DNA from: Phyto melanocephala
Lineage: Eukaryota; Arthropoda; Insecta; Diptera; Rhinophoridae
Direction of reading: 5' to 3'
DNA length: 64,000 bases
Assembly (NCBI GenBank): GCA_941918925.1
Contig: OW799233.1
Span: 175,987,235 to 176,051,234, forward strand
The position numbers were made by a program, and so were the translations under genes. How positions within the stretch are numbered: the first letter of the stretch is position 1; each line of letters begins with the position of its first letter. Shown here in pieces: positions 44,823 through 55,958 of this stretch. The notes under the pieces are model-generated. The model made no database searches. It saw only the letters and a list, made by a program, of their open reading frames with translations, and was not told the DNA's origin.

Positions 44823-44976
44823 CTATAATTTTTTTTCCTTGGCTAGTTTACGTTGCTCGTAAACAACTTTAAGAGAACCTTTCTTGCGTCTCTCTTTTAG
44901 AATGCCATGATTGTGATCTTCATCCACAATAGATACCCGATCGCCGGAGGGATTTGTTCTAACACGGGCCTTACAG
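44823..44976 (-). CDS. mod(mdg4): mod(mdg4) alternative C-terminal unit, minus strand, exon b (FLYWCH C-half)
   Basis: Follows TTTCTTAATTTCAG and joins exon a (45133-45295) in phase 2 (AA + C gives Asn). It encodes NCKARVRTNPSGDRVSIVDE, then DHNHG. A strongly basic tail (ILKERRKKGSLK, KLAKEKKL) ends in TAG. The second Cys and the two His of the finger lie here. Confidence 0.85.
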
Positions 44977-45132
44977 CTGAAATTAAGAAAGAAAAAGTTA
45001 AAAAAATATTATTGGGCAAAAAAAAAATTCTTTTTAAATAAAAATTATATATGTATGTACATATATGTATGTATATTTGTAAACAAAATTTTAATATTTG
45101 ATATTCTATTAGTTCTATACATATTCACTCAC

Positions 45133-45295
45133 TTTAATGGTCGAAATTGTACACAACGCCAATAAATTGTTCCACCTCTAATTCGGTGTCTAGTATAAGG
45201 AAAACCATCCAAAACTAATTGATAGGAACCTTTTAGACTACTGCGATATTTAACACGATTTTGATCTGTAACCGAAATTTCTGCTACGTCATTGC
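45133..45295 (-). CDS. mod(mdg4): mod(mdg4) alternative C-terminal unit, minus strand, exon a (FLYWCH N-half)
   Basis: The acceptor TATTCTTTGTAG is followed by GC, completing Gly; the frame reads GNDVAEISVTDQNRVKYRSS. It then enters the finger (LKGSYQLVLDGFPYTRHRIR, I-Y-W-R-C-V) and ends TTAAA|GTGAGT. Without the 156-base intron (44977-45132) the frame stops at once and the finger lacks its second Cys and both His. With it, the finger is complete: W-R-C ... N-C-K-A-R ... D-H-N-H. The internal phase (2) differs from the phase-1 entry. Confidence 0.85.
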
Positions 45296-45653
45296 CTACA
45301 AAGAATAATTGTTTAATTAATATTGTCCTAATAGAATGAGTGATTGATATACAATAATGATTATACATAATTACCACCAAATTTTAAAAAAATATATAAA
45401 TTTTCTTTTCTTTTGAACACACTTCAAATTAAAATACATACATATATCCATAAATACTATGTAGTTTATTTCATTTTATCCTTACGCAAATAACAGAAAA
45501 ACCATTGAAGAATTTACTTATGTGTGTGTGTATGTATGTATGTATGTACATACGTAGTAGAAATAGTAAAAATTTAAATTATATCTTACGATTAAAATGT
45601 AGCAAAAAAAATGTGTTTTACAATACAAGTTAAAAAAAGACAAATATTTACAA
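45296..45653. other. Spacer between minus-strand exons
   Basis: AT-rich with TATG/TACA microsatellite-like runs near 45525-45555. No gene. Confidence 0.4.
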
Positions 45654-46126
45654 TTAAGTTGATTTTTGTATTAACATTATAGTTGAATGATCTACTAAGA
45701 ATTCATCGTTTTCCTGTTTTTCCTGCTCATCACAAGTATCAACTCCTGTTTTTACTTGTAATCTTTTATAATGCTGTACTTCATGGTTTTGTGTGGGTAT
45801 TTCCGTTGTATTTAAATTAGTTCTATTAGCTTTAACGCGTTGTAACAAAGATCCAGTATTTTCACCCGTCATTCGATTTCTAACAATCATTTTAGTAATT
45901 TTATCTGTATGTGGCGGATGATTGTGAGGACCGCCAGAGAGTGCTTTGAGCTTGCCGTTTTCTAAGACACATCGTGAACGACATCGTTCTTCCTGCAATC
46001 TTTTTGAATAGTTATGACAACGCCAGTATTCCTTATTATTCTTCCGACTATGACAATTGTACATATAATTGTTCAGTATTAAGCATGGGGTAGCCCAAGG
46101 ACTTTCAATAAAGAATAGCTTAGGAC
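45654..46126 (-). CDS. mod(mdg4): mod(mdg4) alternative C-terminal exon, minus strand: FLYWCH + long hydrophilic tail
   Basis: The acceptor TTTTGTCTATCCCTAG is followed by GT, completing Gly; the frame reads [43 protein letters not shown] near residue 37, ERCRSRCVL with a longer Cys-Cys gap, then GPHNHPPH. An 85-residue hydrophilic tail with Lys/Asn/Gln-rich and acidic segments ([15 protein letters not shown]) follows. 156 residues. Confidence 0.87.
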
Positions 46127-46450
46127 CTAGGGATAGACAAAATAAGGTAAAGGAATTAATTAGTATCAATTCTAGCAAACAGAAAGCATTATACTCTATA
46201 CAATTTATATAAGGCTCAATAATTTAATAATCTGACATCAGACTTTTCACGATATACTGTAGTATATGCTATTTGATAAATTCATAATTTTATTATACTT
46301 ATATTGAAGTTGTATTGTTTAACTATAAACTAAAACTACACCAATAAATTGTTTTTATCCGAATTCTAATGATCATATTAGCGTATTAAAGCTTACAAAC
46401 TTAAATTTTTCATATAGAATTAAAATTAAAAGGAAAGCAATTTTTAAAGT
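46127..46450. other. Spacer between minus-strand exons
   Basis: AT-rich, no gene. Confidence 0.4.
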
Positions 46451-46881
46451 TTATGTTGTGTCCGGCTTCAATATGGATTGAGTTTTAATGCCTAAACCAA
46501 AACTAGCACAAGCTGTTGGCACATACAGCTTATATTCCTTGCCACTTTTTTGCGTCAAAATATCAATGTTTGTCATTGATATGAATTCATTGAGGGATGT
46601 ACTATCAGGTTTCAATTCCATGTAATCGCCTAAATCTTCCTCCTCATTGTAAAGTGGTCTTTGGTTTATTTTCTGCAAATGATCCTCATGATTGTGTTCC
46701 CTTCTAGCGGCAACCAATCCATTTTTCTTTGTTATAACTACAGCCTTACAACGCATTTTCAGTACGTCTACGCACCGCCATGTGGTATGACCATTTGCTT
46801 GTGTAAGTTTCTTATTGTAAATGTAGCCATTAAATACAAGCTGAGCATTTTTCTTCTGGCTGCGTATGAATTTGACTTGCC
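46451..46881 (-). CDS. mod(mdg4): mod(mdg4) alternative C-terminal exon, minus strand: FLYWCH (first minus exon after the common part)
   Basis: The acceptor TTTTATATTTTAG is followed by GG, completing Gly; the frame reads GQVKFIRSQKKNAQLVFNGY. FLYWCH: YIYNKKLTQAN, T-T-W-R-C-V near residue 37, KMRCKAVVIT, then RREHNHED. The tail is acidic (YNEEEDLGDYMELKPDS), then SFGLGIKTQSILKPDTT. 142 residues. It is the nearest same-strand variable exon to the common donor (10.1 kb downstream), so cis-splicing is easiest here. Confidence 0.88.
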
Positions 46882-47981
46882 CTAAAATATAAAATTTTTT
46901 ACAATTTTTTTTAGTTTCAGTAGAATATCAAAAACACTTAAATAGGTACTAAAGAAATAAAACAACAGACAACCATGTTCTTAAAATACTTTTATTATGT
47001 GTACAAACATATTTATTTATTCCTTCCTAGATAGTAAATATTTTAACTTAAATAGTAAAACAAATAATAATCTAAGATTTTGATTCATAAAACTTTTTGA
47101 ACATAGTTTATTTAGATGTTTCTTTGCAGGATATTGAATGCGTGGAGTTTTTTGAAGTACAATTTTCAACATTTAAAGAACTGATGTATTTAAAACATTA
47201 TATTTAATATACATACTTACCTAAAACACTTCAAAATGAATTTTATGCCATCAGGTGTTCATTTATTTAACTTAATGGTAGAAATATACATAAAACGACC
47301 ACCCAACGAAGTGATATATGTATTAACATTTTAACTTTACTTACTGCCTTTTATTAATTTTTTCTTAACTAAATCACTTTTTTCACTATAAATTTTTTTT
47401 ATTTTATTTATTTATTTATTGAACTTTTTGTTGTAAACTTTTCTTTTAATAATAAGCAAAACACTTTTCTATTTTGGTATAAATATTTTCAGTTCTTTTT
47501 CTGTATTGTCAAATATTGCTAGTGCTGGTAAAGGCAATAAATAAGACGCATGGTTGTAAAAAATAGTACCAAATTAAAAATTGTATATATGTATAGTAAC
47601 AATTACTCTATGCACAAAAATAAATTCGAATGATCTAATACTACATTAAAACCTTTTTTTTTTGAGCGAAATCTACCAGATTTTCCATACAAAATGAAAT
47701 CTACTTCGCCACTAGATTTTGGCCAAATCTACTTAAAATCTAGTAATACTTCGTGATGCAACTGTGGTTTTTATTAAACTTAAATTTAAATACCCGATTT
47801 TGCTAAATTTTTAATAGATATTTTTACCGGACACTGGGCTGGCGAATAACAATTATTAGACGGCTCTGCCTAGAAGATTCTTCTTTCGATCGCCGGAGGT
47901 ATCTGAATAGTTATAACAGCACCATAATCATACCATACACAGTAGTATTATTTAAAGACAGTTGTGGTAATAGGGCTGTAG
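46882..47981. other. Last common intron, left part
   Basis: Non-coding, AT-rich, no extra exon recognised on either strand. Confidence 0.45.
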
Positions 47982-48412
47982 CCAGGCGAATTCATTATCA
48001 GGTGAAGTTATTAAAGCAGCTGTTTATCAGCTGAGCACTCTTTTTATTATTGAAATGTCAAATTTTGTTTGTTTTTATGAGTACTTCTACTTTTTTATTG
48101 TTTACATTTGTGGGCGCCATTAGTTGAAAAATTTTTAAAATTGTGCAAATCAAGGCATATTCATTCGCCTTGGTGCAAATTCTCTTAAAAATTGTAAAAA
48201 AGAGATAAAAAACATTGTGAATGTAAAAAATTTAATAAAACGTTAAAAACTAAAATTAATAAAACAGTATTTTTATTTGTGAATAATGCGTGTGTGCTCT
48301 TTGTGCAAAAAGAAATATTTAAAGGGCAATGGAACTTTGTTCAAGTTAGTTTACACTAACAAAATACACGTTGTATTTTTTCACTTTGTAGTTGTTTATT
48401 GAATTCGCCTTG
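47982..48412. mobile_element. CAAGGC-family MITE with 8-bp target duplication
   Basis: Left CCAGGCGAATTCATTATCAGG and right TTGAATTCGCCTTG. GGCTGTAG duplicates on both sides (47974-47981, 48413-48420). The interior matches the copy at 6837-7274. A second, 22-bp family insertion sits inside at 48151-48172. Confidence 0.85.
48151..48172. mobile_element. 22-bp minimal TIR-only insertion with 8-bp duplication
   Basis: CAAGGCATATTCATTCGCCTTG consists only of the two family termini. It is flanked on both sides by GTGCAAAT (48143-48150 and 48173-48180). It lies inside a larger member of the same family; the copy at 6837-7274 lacks it. Confidence 0.75.
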
Positions 48413-50020
48413 GGCTGTAGTAACTAATTATTTCTCTACTTTACAAAAGTAAGACCCTTTTCTGACTAGGCAAGTCTCTTGCGCAAGTAAGTTTTTTAAT
48501 TTCTTTAATTTTCCTTTGAACTTGCTTTCATGTTCAGACTCAGCAATTAACTTGCCCAAGTTTCGTTCTCTTTTACTTATTATACTCTTCACACTGTGAA
48601 AAAGGGTATATATAGGTTTGTCATTCTGTTTGAAATTTCTACAATTATCAATTTGTTGAAATCAACTTTCTGAAGCCCCATGACATCGCCTGAACCCGGT
48701 ATTAAAATACCAGAAATATTCGGGAATAGATCATACATAAACAACTGAGATATGAGCAAAAAACCACTACCACCTCGTTTTTTTCACAACAACAGCATAC
48801 AACACATACATACAAACGTGGTGTACTGGTTAGATTGGGCCAAACTTTTTATTTTATATATTATTTATATTTTTACACATAAGTATACTTAATTTATAAT
48901 ATTACAATGGGATGTTTTTATGTGATTTTTATATGTATGTACGTATTTCATATGAGATAAATGGTGATATAAACAATTGTTGTTGCATGACTACACCTTG
49001 TGAAGGGTAATAAAGATTCGGCATGGCCGAATATAGCACTCTTAATTTAATTTTGTGACATTTCTTTTTTGTTTCTCAATGAAAACTTGCTTGTACTTGC
49101 CGAGTACAGGCAAGTGTGTACTCAAATATGAGCAAGTTTTTTACACCCAATTTACATGATGAATTTTATGACGTCCAATTTTCTTAATTCCCTTTTGAAG
49201 TTGTTACCAAAAACTTCTCAAATTTATACGATGGTTTTTTTTGGACGTCTAATTTCTAATTTTAATATTCTTACTTATAACTGTTATAACTTATAACTGT
49301 TTAATATTTTTTTATCAGTCAAAAAGCACAATCCAGTTGATGAGAATATAAAATATAACAGAAAAAAGTGTAAAACGAAGTGTCAAAAAAAAACCATGTC
49401 TACGGCAACAAAAAACGATTAAAATACATTTAGTTTTATATATGTATGTGTGCATGTCAGACAATTTTTTTCTTTAATTTAAATTATCCAAGGCGAATTC
49501 ATTATTTGACAACGCAGCTGATCTACTTTTTTATTTGCAAAAATGATGATTGTATTGTCAAATATTATTTATGTTTAAGCAAAAACGTCGGCAGAATAAC
49601 GGCACTTTATTGCTAAGGTATGTTTATTTTCACTGGGTGGAGAACACGACACAAATAATTTATTTTTATAATTTAATATTTTTGTTTTAACTTTTATGAG
49701 TTTTTTTGGAATACCTCACTCTTAATTATTATCAGGTAAAATTATTTTAATTTTCCTTTGTTTGTGCAAAGAAAAACATAAAATTCAAAGAAAATTAAAC
49801 GATTTTGACAGCTAATTGCGGCAATAATTGCTCAAGCAATCAGCAGAGCAATGATTGCGCAATAAATTGCTACATATGGCAATTTGCGGTCTACACCTTG
49901 CAATTTCTATGGACGCAATCAAATTTGACAATTGCGGTAAGAAATATAGGCGGACTTCCAAAACGTCAATTGCTTTGTGTTTGAATAAAGCATCATATAT
50001 CATAACGCCGCAGTACAATA
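48413..50020. other. Last common intron: dispersed repeat and unclassified DNA
   Basis: 48589-49050 is a member of the dispersed family (GTGAAAAAGGGTATATATAGG..., ending GATTCGGCATGGCCGAATAT). A CAAGGCGAATTC family terminus is at 49491 without a clear partner. The rest is unclassified. No gene. Confidence 0.5.
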
Positions 50021-50165
50021 ATTCAGCCTTATTGTCATTGGCGTTGTCGTATTTTTTGGTACCGTGTAATATTTACGACAATGTAAAATGAATGAACCCT
50101 TGTCGTATTTCTGTCGTTTTCGACACAAAAACGACACGACAACGCCAATGACAACAAGGCCGATT
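50021..50165. mobile_element. Foldback MITE (GCCTTATTGTCATTGGCGTT family), copy 1
   Basis: GCCTTATTGTCATTGGCGTTGTCGT on the left and ACGACAACGCCAATGACAAC with AAGGC on the right are inverted. An internal GGTACCGTGTAATATTTACG is shared with copy 2 at 51413. Confidence 0.7.
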
Positions 50166-51412
50166 ATACAATGTATACCATTTTAAAACGACGCCGCCAA
50201 GTATTTTTAAGGCAATAAGAAAGCAAACAATGCATCGCTTTTATAGTTGATGCAGTGTTTCGGAACTTTGCATATGGATGTGATTTAAATACAGTAGCAA
50301 TACTGTATACGAACGCTTTGTAAGTCACCCATTGCTACGTGGAGACCCCTAGTATTAATCACAAGTTCGGTCGTTACCCATAATCAGGGTACACTTACAT
50401 ATAGAAATGGCGGTGCCAACCTAGCTTATTTTTTTTTTTTGAGCCAACGTTTCTCAAATTATGAGGATTGTCACTCCATATTAAAAAAAAGCCAAAATTT
50501 GCTCTCCTTTACGATATCACCTTATGTAATTATACCATGCCCATAATGGACAATTTTCGTTTTGGACCCGGCATTAAATGCCGTTGCTCTATTAGAGCAA
50601 CATCCCCAACCTATCACTAAAATCATAGTTTCACTTTGCAAAAATTTCCGTTAAGTTGAAATGTTAATGCAATTTATTAAAGTCTATCAAATTGTTACAG
50701 AATTTATGAGTTGTAATAGGGGCAATGATTTTTACGTATGAATAAATATGGTTGTCCAAAAACGCATAATTTAAAACAATGCGTTTGCAATGCTAAACAT
50801 GTGTTAAGTGAAACCTTTAGCATACATTGTCTCTGCAACAGTGTTTAATCATTAGTCTGTGATTTAAATAAACTCTATCAATTATAAATAATTTATCCAA
50901 GATAAACAAGAAAATACTTAGCCATTGCAGCTCAAATGTTTGCATACAAAATAAAAATGTTGCGCGATTTTGGCAGCAGGTACTTATTAAAATGAGTTGC
51001 CAAGCGATTAGGAACATTGGACGTTGCCAGAAAGTTTACATTTGCGTTTACGCAGTGTATGCATTGCAACTTGCGTTTAGGAAGCCGGCCATAATATCCT
51101 TATGAAGCCGGGTTTTAAGATACACGTTACTACAAATCGAACCAATTCATAAGGCAATATAATCACGAAAAGATAAATTATCTGGCGCGCAATTTTCCAT
51201 CTGTGAAATTAAGTTTTTGTGCGTCATATCATATGTTGCCACTGTACATTTTCGGCGCTGTTCTGACGTAAACGGTTGTGACAGCTTAAAAAAATTATCG
51301 CATTTTGAACCTGTTTAGTCGTACTTCTAACCACCAAGCCGTATATCTTAATTGGTTCAAAATTAAACAAGTCGATATGTGTAAGTTTAACACTATGAAG
51401 CATCAGAATAAA
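50166..51412. other. Last common intron, unclassified DNA between two MITE copies
   Basis: No gene recognised. Several TTGC/GCAA-rich short inverted motifs are present (49815-49890 and around 51060). Confidence 0.4.
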
Positions 51413-51534
51413 ATCGGCCTTATTCTCATTGGCGTTTTTGTGTCGAAAACGACAAGGTCTCATTCATTTTACATTGTCGTAAATATTACACGGTACCAAA
51501 AAATACGACAACGCCACTGACAATAAGGCTGAAT
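51413..51534. mobile_element. Foldback MITE (GCCTTATTGTCATTGGCGTT family), copy 2, inverted
   Basis: Carries CGGCCTTATTCTCATTGGCG at one end and CGCCACTGACAATAAGG at the other, and CGTAAATATTACACGGTACC, the inverse of the copy-1 interior. Confidence 0.7.
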
Positions 51535-51569
51535 GTTTTTTGCTCTCCTGAAAACTTGGTAAAAAAAAA

Positions 51570-52400
51570 AAAAAACAACAGTGCTATATTCGGCCGTACC
51601 GAATCTTATATACCATTCACAACGTGTAGTCATGCAATTACAATTGTTTGTATCACCATTCATCTCATATAAAATACGTACATACATGTAAAAACATGCC
51701 ATTGTAAAATTATAATAGAGTTTACGTGTTTCTAAAAAAAAAAAATTTTTTTTTGGCACAGCTGGGATTCGATGCCACGTATACTTTAACCAGTAAATAT
51801 GTATGTTGTTGTTGTAATTGTGAAAAAAAAGAGGTGGTCGTGGTTTTTTACTCATCTCAGAAAGTTATAGGGCGATTGTGCTGAATTTCAATAGCGATTC
51901 ATTCCTGGATATTTCCAAGAGGTTGACACCATTTACAGATCTGAGGAACATATAGTTGCTTCTAAAAGTTGATTTCAATCAACACACGGACAGGGTTTAA
52001 TCGACTCTTCTATTCATAAGCTTTCAGAAAATATTACCCCTATTATGGTTCTCCACTCAACATAGTTTGGTTGTGTGAGAGTCAACCCAACTTATGCACA
52101 ACCAAACTCATTTTAGGTATTGTGATACTCAACTGTTTTTAGTTGAGTTTCACAACGTTTCAACGTTTTTGTCGACCAAATTTTTTAAAAGTTGAAAACG
52201 GTAATGCCACGAAAAAATAGATACACAACTGAATAGTCAACTGGAAGTTGAGAATGGCAATGTCAATTTGCCAAAGACAACCAAACTGTTACAAAAGTGG
52301 AGAACCGCAATAGGGGCATATATACTTTATGGGGTCGGAAATGAAAATTGTAGAAATTACACCTTGTGCACCACAGGTGAAGGGCATAAAAACATAACTG
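51570..52400 (-). repeat. Dispersed repeat family member, inverted, with nested MITE
   Basis: On the minus strand it matches the family at 7540 and 60215, including ATATTCGGCCGTACCGAAT at its left end. It is interrupted at about 52035-52318 by a foldback element. Confidence 0.65.
52035..52318. mobile_element. Foldback MITE nested in the dispersed repeat
   Basis: TACCCCTATTATGGTTCTCC on the left pairs with GGAGAACCGCAATAGGGGCA on the right. The host repeat sequence (GAAAATAT / ATATACTTTATGGGGTCGG) resumes on each side, so this is an insertion. Confidence 0.65.
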
Positions 52401-52465
52401 AATTTGCTAGAACAGCGACTTTTCATATCACAGAACAAGAATTGAGCCCCTTGTGGCTTTATTAA

Positions 52466-53218
52466 TCTATATATATAAAAGTGAAACTCTGTGTGTGTTA
52501 GCTATAGACTCCGAAACTACAAAACCGATCGGGCTCAAACTTTGGTAAGTTGTTGTACACATACCAGGGAGTGTTTATGGGTGAAAAAAGTGGGCGGAGC
52601 CACGCCCATAAAAAATTAAATATCAGTTTTAAAAAAGTTTTAATTTTGAGGTACTTGCACTGGACCGATTTTTCTGAAACTTTGCACACATAATAGGCTG
52701 TCATGATTTTATAATTTCGTGATTAAAAAAATGGGCGGGGCCACGCCTATAAAAAAAGTTTATAATTTTGAGGTACTTGCACCAGACCGATTTTTCTGAA
52801 ACTTTGCACACATATCGAGCTATCATGACTAAATAATTTCATGATTAGAAAAGTGGGCAGTGCCACGCCCATAAAAAATAGGTATAATTTTGAGGTACTT
52901 GCACTGCACCGATTATTCTGAAACTTTTCACACATATTGAGCTGTTATGACTTTACAATTTTATGATTAGAAAAGTGGGCAGGGCCACGCCCATAAAAAC
53001 AATTATAATTTTGAGGTACGTGCACTGGTCCGATTCTTTTGAAACTTTGACACATATTGAGCTGTTATGACTTTATAATTTCGTGATTAGAAAAGTGGGC
53101 AATGCCACGCCCATAAAAAAATTATAATTTTTAGGTTTTCGCACTTGATATTAAATTAAAATTCAGAATGCATTTCGATTCATTAAGGGGCGAAGCAACG
53201 CGCGCCGGGTTTGGCTAG
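52466..53218 (+). mobile_element. Helitron (non-autonomous)
   Basis: Starts TCTATATATATAAAAGTGAA after A and ends CGGGTTTGGCTAG before T. Inside is a roughly 110-120 bp tandem unit (AAAGTGGGC...CACGCCCATAAAAA, GAGGTACTTGCACTGGACCG, CTGAAACTTTGCACACAT) repeated about five times. Same family as the copy at 63489. Confidence 0.85.
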
Positions 53219-54747
53219 TACCATATAAGTTCAAGTTTTGCAGTTTAACAGCATGGCACATACTTATCTACTAATTTCATACTAAGTTATCGTAACGTCT
53301 ATATCGATTTATTTCAGTTGTTGGCGTCGTTTTTGTTACTACCGTTAGAGATATTAGTGTTTTCGGCAACGTCCCACAACTGGAGTAAAGGGTATTTTTA
53401 AATTTTAGTTATTAAAAATTTAACGCGGGGCTACTCTACAATACCGATAACTAAAAGAAACTAAAGTATAATATAGTTAATCATGAAAAAGGACATTGAC
53501 TAAACAGAAACATACATGTATTACAACACAACGAGCTGCTGTTTTAATTCCTAATTTTACGCTTGCGTACTTTTTGCTCAAAATGTTTTCCCGAGTGTGA
53601 TTCTTTTTAATTACCCAGCAAGAAACTACCGCAACTTCAATTGTAAACATTTTTAATGACTTCTAATTCAAAGTGCACAAGTAGGCATGGAAAATGCCTT
53701 CGCGAAATCCAAAATAGTTATCCTTTAATTATGTTTAACTCATTAAACACGATTTTTTTTTATCTACTCGGTATAAATGTCTGCTTTGAATGACACGTTA
53801 ATGTTAAAAAAAAATCATGCACGTTTTTGGTGATAGTGTGTACAGAATTTTACAAAATCTTTTTATAATGGGCACCCCAAAATTTAAAGTTGTCAGGATT
53901 TTTCAATTACGAGATCCCTTGCCCTATAGATGGCCATTATCGGTTTGGAACACAGTAATCAGACAGCCTATAAGACCTCTTGTTGTTCTCCCCTATGTTA
54001 TACATAAGGCTGTATTAATCTGAAAAAAACTGCTCAACCCTTATACGACCGTTGATCACATCTGACAATCCCTCAGGGATAATAAACATATGAAAACACA
54101 TATAAACGTACAGTGGCGACTTACAAATCTCACTAGCTTTGGTGATGATTTCATAACTAGTGATAGGAATTTAGCTACAAAAATTACTTTTTATCTATTA
54201 GGAACAAATATAGCAACATTTGATAACCCAACATCATTGTACCATTTTATATGAAGCTTGACGTTTCTTACGATATCATTTTCGCAATTCTATTAGCACT
54301 GAACGGTATAATATAAACTGTATGTACGTATTAAAAAAATTTACATATTTTTTAATACTCTTAAAAAACAATCTTATTTATTTACAAGTTAATTAACAAT
54401 GTTAAACTTTTTCTGAAGCACAGAATATTTTTTTTTTTAGACAAAAAAAAAAAAATTTCATATTTACCATAAATGGCAAAAAGGAAAAACTGCTCAAGTT
54501 GGCAAAAGCTTAAATTGAAATAATCAAACACATCGAGATCCTGGATAAAAACTACCTTCAGGCAAACTATTTTGGACAACTATACAGGAATTTATAGTAT
54601 AAAACTGGAATAACTTTGTTAAATATGCGAAAATCAATATGCACTAAAATTTATATAGCGCAGAATTCAGTCTTGTATTTTAAAAATCTACTCAAATATT
54701 TAAAGTGCTTTCCTGAAAAACTATAGAAGCAGGCACAGGTTTGCTTA
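53219..54747. other. Last common intron, unclassified DNA
   Basis: No gene supported. A lone MITE terminus (ACCCAGCAAGAAAC) lies near 53613. A 68-codon plus-strand open frame at 53817-54023 shows no family features and no exon-like acceptor. Confidence 0.4.
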
Positions 54748-55395
54748 AGGCTATAATACACGGAATGTTTTTTTACATCTGACTGTAAAATTTGTGAGAC
54801 ATATGTAAATCTACATGTCTGTCAAAATTGTACTTTTACGCTGACTGCTTTGCAGTAGCAGATATTTCTGCCAACGACTGATGTCACTTGTTGTTACAGA
54901 AGAAAATAAAGCGCACTCTAATTAAAATTTTGTCAGATGTCTCAACACATGTTTTTTACAGAAGTAATGTTTTAAAGGTAACACACGACATGTTTGTATT
55001 AGCAGTGGAGAATTTGACAAGTCAGACGTAAAAAACATGCCGTGTATTAGCTCCTTTAAGGCTACTTATACACGGCATGTTTTTTACATCTGACTTTAAA
55101 TTTGTGAGACATATGTAAATCTACATGTTTGCCAAAATTGACTGTTGACTGATGCCACAAGTTTTGACAGAAGAAAATAGAGCGCACTCTTATAAATTTT
55201 TTTTTACAAAAGTAATGTTTTTAAGGTAACACGACATGTTTGTATTAGCAGTGGAGAATTTGACAAGTCAGATGTAAAAAAAAATGCCGTGTATTAGCTC
55301 CTTTAAGCAGCTAATACAAGACATGTTTTTACATCTGACTATACAAATTCCACACTGATGGATGCGAACATGTCGTGTTACCTTTAAAACATTAT
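54748..55395. mobile_element. Three head-to-tail foldback MITE copies
   Basis: Copy A (about 54748-55060) and copy B (about 55062-55308) each begin with a TACACGGcATGTTTTTTACA-type end. Each closes with its inverse, GACGTAAAAAACATGCCGTG or similar, followed by TATTAGCTCCTTTAAG. Copy C (about 55308-55395) is truncated. They share GTGAGACATATGTAAATCTA and GGTAACACGACATGTTTG inside. Non-coding. Confidence 0.7.
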
Positions 55396-55572
55396 TCTGT
55401 AAAAAAAGAACCATTTTAAAATTTAATACAATTCAAAATGTTTTTACTGGGAAGCTTCATTACATTAAAAATATTTTTTCCAAGATTTAATTTTAAAAAA
55501 TCAACCTTTTCAAAACATAAATTTTTCACAATAATTGCAACAAACGTGTTTCGTTTACAATTTTTAAAAGCC

Positions 55573-55620
55573 TAAGGCTTATTTGACAAATTTCTCTACA
55601 ACATCTGTCAAATAAGCCTT
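55573..55620. repeat. Perfect 15-bp hairpin in the last common intron
   Basis: AAGGCTTATTTGACA and TGTCAAATAAGCCTT are perfectly complementary and enclose an 18-base loop. In mod(mdg4) pre-mRNA this would fold about 320 bases downstream of the U1-complementary motif. A related AAGGCTTATTTGACAGATGT occurs at 63180, so it may simply be a piece of a dispersed repeat. Confidence 0.6.
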
Positions 55621-55940
55621 TAATAAACCTAAAAATGTTTTTTATGAATACGGCCCTTAGTATATATAAAAATATGTATTAAACGTCTAACAACCACAAG
55701 GGCCAACTTACGCAATTTCTGTAACTTCTGATACTTGATGAAAATTTTTGTTTGCCCTTTTGTTTATATATATATTTAATTTTTATTTATTTAAAACAAT
55801 CGGATGTTAATTGCTGTAATATTATTTTTAAATTCTTGATACTTTTTTTTTTCAATTACTGTTAAATAAAATTTGAAGCGACAAAATCATAAATGTAATT
55901 AATTTGACTTTTCACTTTTTAAAACAAATTTAACAAATTT

Positions 55941-55958
55941 TGTACTTACCCGTTGTTG
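55941..55958 (-). promoter_or_regulatory. U1-complementary intronic motif, candidate trans-splicing activator (TSA-like)
   Basis: The minus strand reads CAACAACGGGTAAGTACA. The GGGTAAGTA part pairs with the 5' end of U1 snRNA over nine or ten consecutive positions (ideal CAGGTAAGTA, one A-to-G). It lies in the middle of the intron after the last common exon, 1.07 kb past the weak donor CAAG|GTTGGT. In Drosophila a conserved 13-nt U1-binding core (TSA) in this same intron is essential for mod(mdg4) trans-splicing. Identity with that motif is inferred from position and U1 complementarity. The alternative is a true donor of an alternative first exon: an ATG lies just upstream and gives a phase-1 end (ATG ACA ACA ACG G|GTAAGT). 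Confidence 0.6.

Noticed and set aside
47130..47165. TTTCTTTGCAG acceptor on the plus strand
   Set aside because: The required phase gives Tyr then a stop; no terminal exon follows.
53817..54023. Plus-strand frame starting MHVFGDSV
   Set aside because: No family features, no acceptor in phase, and it lies in unclassified intron DNA.
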